From Merluccius polli (Eukaryota; Chordata; Actinopteri; Gadiformes; Merlucciidae): a stretch of 64,000 nt of DNA. Below are positions 59,260 through 64,000 of this stretch, piece by piece. Under the pieces are notes generated by a model. That model did not search any database, had not been told where the DNA came from, and saw nothing but the letters and a program-made list of their open reading frames with translations. The stretch is taken from NCBI GenBank assembly GCA_030340625.1, contig JAOPHQ010002921.1:12501-76500 (forward strand), in the 5' to 3' direction. A program made the translations under genes and the position numbers. Numbering within the stretch: position 1 is the stretch's first letter; the number at the start of each line of letters is the position of its first letter.

Positions 59260-62200
59260 CTCTCCTACATTAAAATAACTACTATAAAGTCCTGACTTGA
59301 ATACAATAGCAACTTGAACATAAGGACCAGCGATACATTATCAACATATAGGAAAATGAAATGTATAGATAAGGAAAATGTATAGATAAGTCATTCACTC
59401 CATAGAAAAACAGTTCCCACTGATTCCTGTGGCAGTACTTGTCGTGAGATCACAAATTGCTGAAGGCTGGGGGAAATGACACAGACCTCCACCGCAGATA
59501 AAAATGTCATCAACTTTAATTAAACTTTTTATTTTTTGTTAAACACAAACCTTCAAGGGGAGTTGCATGAATCAGCCCCAAGTGTAAACTGCGATCGTCC
59601 TCAAGAATCCAGCAAAGCGCTGTAATTAAAAAGGGTCGCTCAATTAAGATTTGTCTTTGAGAAATTGTAAACCAGCAGTTCTTTTGCCCTCCGGACACAT
59701 TACACATTGTGATGGACTTTAAGAGAACCCTCTCTCTCTCTCCCCCCCCCCCCTCTCTCTCTGTCTCTCTGTCTCTCTCTTACCAGAGACATTTACGTGC
59801 TCAGCACTCGTGCCAAAGACAACTCTGTAGCTCAGAGCGTGCGCGAGGGGGGGTCTGTCAGATCAGTATGGGAACTCCAAACAAATTCCATTATGAATGT
59901 TTTATTTTGAAGGACAAAAAAAAGAAAGCTCCTAAATGGACATAATTAATAAAACGTGTGTGCGCTGCAGCGTAATGTGTGCTCTGCCAGCGGGAGGGGA
60001 GGCGCCCACCCTTCCTTTCTTCTGCAGATCCTGCTAAAAGAAAAGCGAAGGAAAAAAAATATATACATTGGACTTTTTATTTTCTCAGCTAAATACCAAG
60101 TGAGGAAGCAGAGTATTTGGCGGTGAACGATAAATGGCTAATATTAACTGTACAAAGGTACCTAAAATATATTACAACGTGACAAAAACAGTAAATATGC
60201 CAACAGAACTCGTTACGAAGCAATTATCCACTTGACAGACCGGATTAAAGAAAATTTGGAAATAAAAATTGTTACGGATGTATCCTATTAGGTCGTCCAT
60301 TAATCTAATTGCTAACGTAAAAAAATAAGTATAATGTGCACAAGCACATTATACATTATTTGAACTCATAAGTTTAAGTGAGTTTCATATGGCACACTGA
60401 AGGCATCCCTTGTGTCTGGGCTTCACGCTCTACCCATACAGCCACATATTGTTTCAATTGAGGAGGCATTTATAGAATATACATCTCTTACAGTACACGG
60501 TGGACTTGGGACGTACCAGTGTAAATCAGGGGAGGAAAAAAAAAAAAGAAGCCATTTCTACCCAAACAAACGCAAGAGATTTAGGAATGTGGCCTCCGAC
60601 TTGGCGCAACTATGGAAGACAGTCACGAAAAGCGAATTTGGGCAATAAACAACAAGTCACGCAAATGTACACATGCAACACAGTCGTTGATTCACTTAAA
60701 CCATTTGGTCCGAGATGGTACTCCCATTAGCACGGGGCTACATATGGCATTGTTTCATTGCCGAGGAGGTGGGACAATAAACACAGAGGTCGATTCTAAA
60801 CACTGTTATTGATACCATCCTCAAATATGACGCAACTGTGGGGGGGGATCCAAGCTAACCAATCACGCTGCCAACTTCATTTGCACTTTGAGACAATGGA
60901 AAGGTTTCCCCTCTCTTTCTCTCTGTTTCTGCCCTCCCTTGCAACAATCACAAGCGCTGCTGCTCCCTCTCCGTCCTTACGTCAGCGCCGCTTCTCCCAT
61001 TAAAAACAATAGACGAGGACAGGCTTTGTACGAGAGCCACTAATGACTAAAGGAATGAACATGGAGTCATGGGGTTTGGCCCGAAGTTGGAAGGGACACA
61101 CGTGGACTGCTCGCACACCGTGGGATCCCACAGCTAATGTTAGCGGAGGATCACCCTCATCGCCAAACAAGGGTATAGTGTGGCCCGGCCCTGCTTCCTC
61201 TTAATGGAGGCCCGTCAATAACCGGTCACTAAATATTTCCCCCTTTGCGCCGGCGGGCCAGGAAAAAGGGGATTTGCAGAGATAACATGGTTACACACCG
61301 TACAGTACATGAGAGGAAATACATGACAGAAAATGCAGGAGTTTCTGATGGGCGGGGGCAGTGCTGGAAAAAGGTGGCTGCTGTCATATTCTCTGCGATG
61401 TCCAAAGACAGCCGAGGTGTTCTCATGCTCAGTGCACCCTGCTTTAAGGTGAAGCACCTGTAGTGTTCGCTCATGGGGAAAGTGTGAGCTAGGCCGGATT
61501 CTCCCTTTGCAAAGTGACACATGGTTCACCCGTTGTGGCACAAAACCATACTGTGTCCAGGAGCATTTATTTTTTACATCGGTACGGGCGTCAGTTTCAG
61601 AAAGTCAGATTATTATTGTCGACATTTAAGAACGTACACAGCACAGTACAGTGGGAAAATTCAAGAGGACTGCCTTTCTTTTAGGCTGTTGAGAAGTATA
61701 CAGTTATAAAACGAGTAGAAGTTTAAGTCAATGCAGTCATAATACTGTAACACAACAATTGCAATGTTGTTACCTAAAGTAATGGATATGTCATTCACAA
61801 TTCGCTATTGCCTGTAAAGACTTGAATACTCACAATGTCTTGCTTTTGACACTTACAATTGGCACTGAACTTTATAGCCCTAGCCTTTGACTTCTTCTAA
61901 AACATTTCTAAGGCGCATATAAACTGTAGATTCTCCTATTTCCTGTATTCCTACGGTACCCATTGAGTTGCCGTGCAACTTTTGACTTACAGTTAATATC
62001 CGAGTCAGGTATGTGACTGGCAGGTGTTTTGGCCATTAAACTGTCCTGGCAACACATTCCAGAATAATTTAAAAAGATTCATGTCGTGTCCAAGGTGGAC
62101 TAAGCAGGGCCGCGGGCCCCCGGGGGGGTTCAAAGAATGGCTGTCCATTAAGCAAGACAAAGGGAGATGGAGAGAGTGACCCGAGCTGGCTTCTCGGTGT

Positions 62201-64000
62201 GAAATCACTCCCAGGTCACATGTGGTTCTGTTCATCCTCTTCACCTTAATGTTTTTTCACAGAAATGAAACAGACGAAGCAGCACGCAAACTGCACACAA
62301 AAAAGCCAGACTGCGCTTAAGGCCACCATCGCCGGTCCAGATGCAGGCTTTCATCTTTTTTTTTTTTTTTTTTTTCTTGGAGACGCGTGTTTCGGGGTAA
62401 TGATTTCTACACTTGACAGAACGTCTGTGTATGATCACGCCGTTCTGTTTCGCTCGAGGATAGCATCTGACACGAGCGCCATTCCCATCCAAATCTGGAA
62501 AATATTCCAGGGAAGTGTTCTGCGGGTTTTGCTGTTTTTGAGGATTGCAATACTATTCCCTGTGATACTGACAACCACCCCGCCGGCCGCCAACTGTGAC
62601 TCCTCCATATTGGATCTGCCTGGCAATTCTACACGCCAACACCCCGCACGCCCACCCGCCTCCCCCACATCACACACATACACACACACTCACACACACA
62701 CCCCTTCCAATATGGTTGGAAGGGGGGGTGGGTTGCAAAATCATAATTGTCCCATTTATCTTGGTGTTGGAATGGCGAAATTCAGCCCAGATGAGTAAGT
62801 ACATCGGCCGGGGGGGTGAGAGGATATTTAAAGCTGGGGGGGGGGGGGGGCAGAAGTTGACATTGGAGGGTCCACCGCCCCATGGAGATCAAATGAGTGG
62901 TCATTACGTGCCGATTTCATCCCCCAGCCCTGGCTGATAAGAGAAGCACAGTGATGCTCTCCAGAGCTCTCGCGGCTGTCCCTTCCACAGATAAATGACT
63001 TCCTCTTTTCAAACGTCCTCCGACCCCCCCCTTTGCTCCTCATTTGGATAAGCAGCGTAATCAGGAAGACACATTAGCTGTTAAAGGAAGAAAAAAATGT
63101 ATATATGTAAAAAAATGCCACCATCCACATGAGCTCAAGGTTCCCAGAAGAGCATCTCTTGGTTGAAGAAACCTGAGTCTGCTGTTTCATTGTCTACTTG
63201 CAAATTGACGCATCTTCACAACTCTGAAGACCTAGTCATATTTGTGTGCTTATTATTGGTTTAAACGTTGTTCATAGGAATCTTAAACATTTCATTGAAA
63301 CATTTCATCTCATCATTTTTTAATTATTGGCTAAAAGCAATGTTTTAGTTCCTACAGAAGAGAAGACGCTACATGATGACTTCCAGCCAGTGGTGTGTCC
63401 TCACTTGATCTGATTTGTAATGAGGCAGCGCATTCGGGAATGATTCACAAATCGGGAAATGGTGCTATCCGCGTTGGAATGATCTAAGTATCTATATTTA
63501 TTTCTCAAGCAGGAAAGAAGGACATCATTTTCTGAACATGCACATGTTTTGAATAATGGCATCTTTGAAGGAGGGATGTGCATAATTGTCGAGGCCCACA
63601 AAGCAGGACAAATACATGGTATTGCTTTAGACTGAACAACGACTATCAACTGCAGATGACAGTGGAATTCGCGAAATTGGTCGAATATGTCACAGTATTT
63701 GTAGTCTGCCGCTGGCAGGGATGTTTAGTTTTCAGTTTATGTCGTATGTGCAGCGAATACAGCACTAGTGAACTTCTCCACTAGGTTTATATCTTGAACT
63801 CCGGACAAGGTTGGCTAAGTTTCATGAGACTGAACTGAAATGAACCAAAGGCCTTGGTGTCCTTGATCATCAATTCAAACAGACCAATTACATCTGATTT
63901 CTTCAGACATACCATAATAGTTATCTAGCTTCACCTCATGGCATGGAGACAGGAAGCCTTTTGTTTGCAAATATTGGTAAAGTGGGAGATGATGGATTCA
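59260..64000. other. Intergenic to right edge
   Basis: No gene is recognised. It includes a small tandem duplication around AAATGTATAGATAAG (59358-59391), a homeodomain-site-rich AT segment (59515-59705), CT/C tracts (59729-59780), an 11-bp perfect hairpin (60329-60354), T20 (62356-62375) and G15 (62836-62850). Confidence 0.55.

Noticed and set aside
62265..62798. A 177-codon plus-strand open frame
   Set aside because: It reads through a T20 run as polyPhe and a CA repeat as Thr/His; it is composite and not a gene.

Overview
This is vertebrate, almost certainly teleost fish, genomic DNA. The genes are split by GT-AG introns, their proteins are vertebrate Wnt ligands, intron 2 of wnt9a holds a tRNA-derived SINE with the L2-type tail common in fish, and microsatellites are very dense. 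The density of (CA)n and of long C/G homopolymers suggests a lineage rich in tandem repeats, such as codfishes, but the window does not prove the species. There are no operons, phage, CRISPR arrays or other prokaryotic features.

The only protein genes I can support are two divergent Wnt genes. On the minus strand, positions 1-8777 hold the 5' part of wnt3a: exon 1 (8707-8777) encodes the signal peptide and the start of the mature protein, exon 2 (3612-3853) the next 80 residues, and the later exons lie beyond position 1. On the plus strand, a complete four-exon wnt9a runs from 18554 to 35099 and encodes 378 residues. About 9.8 kb separates the two start codons. A divergent Wnt3a/Wnt9a pair is the ancestral vertebrate arrangement. 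The residues and the signal-peptide length fit Wnt3a and Wnt9a better than the paralogous Wnt3/Wnt9b pair.

The intergenic stretch 8778-18553 holds both candidate promoters, two CTCF-like motifs pointing away from each other (10.8 and 11.5 kb), an inverted-repeat DNA element (11786-13268) and a smaller repeat copy near 14 kb. Intron 1 of wnt9a (12.9 kb) has no recognised exon but has a promoter-like block at 30.07-30.16 kb. The wnt9a 3' UTR probably extends to about 39.1 kb, because six exact Pumilio motifs and a terminal-looking poly(A) signal lie there. The remaining 39.1-64 kb is gene-free as far as I can see and consists of unique sequence broken by microsatellites, a kilobase of TG-rich DNA (42.9-43.95 kb), a minisatellite (44.7-45.0 kb) and a (GGT)n block (50.36-50.70 kb).

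Both genes encode secreted, lipid-modified ligands for Frizzled/LRP receptors. Their close divergent placement means that enhancers and insulators in the shared intergenic region could affect either gene. I found no wholly new biological system. The observations most worth checking are regulatory or structural: a triple AP-1 array in wnt3a intron 1, the divergent CTCF pair, a polyQ/polyP insertion in Wnt9a, an overlapping uORF on wnt9a, microsatellites against the wnt3a exon 2 splice sites, the Pumilio sites, and an excess of C/G over A/T homopolymers.
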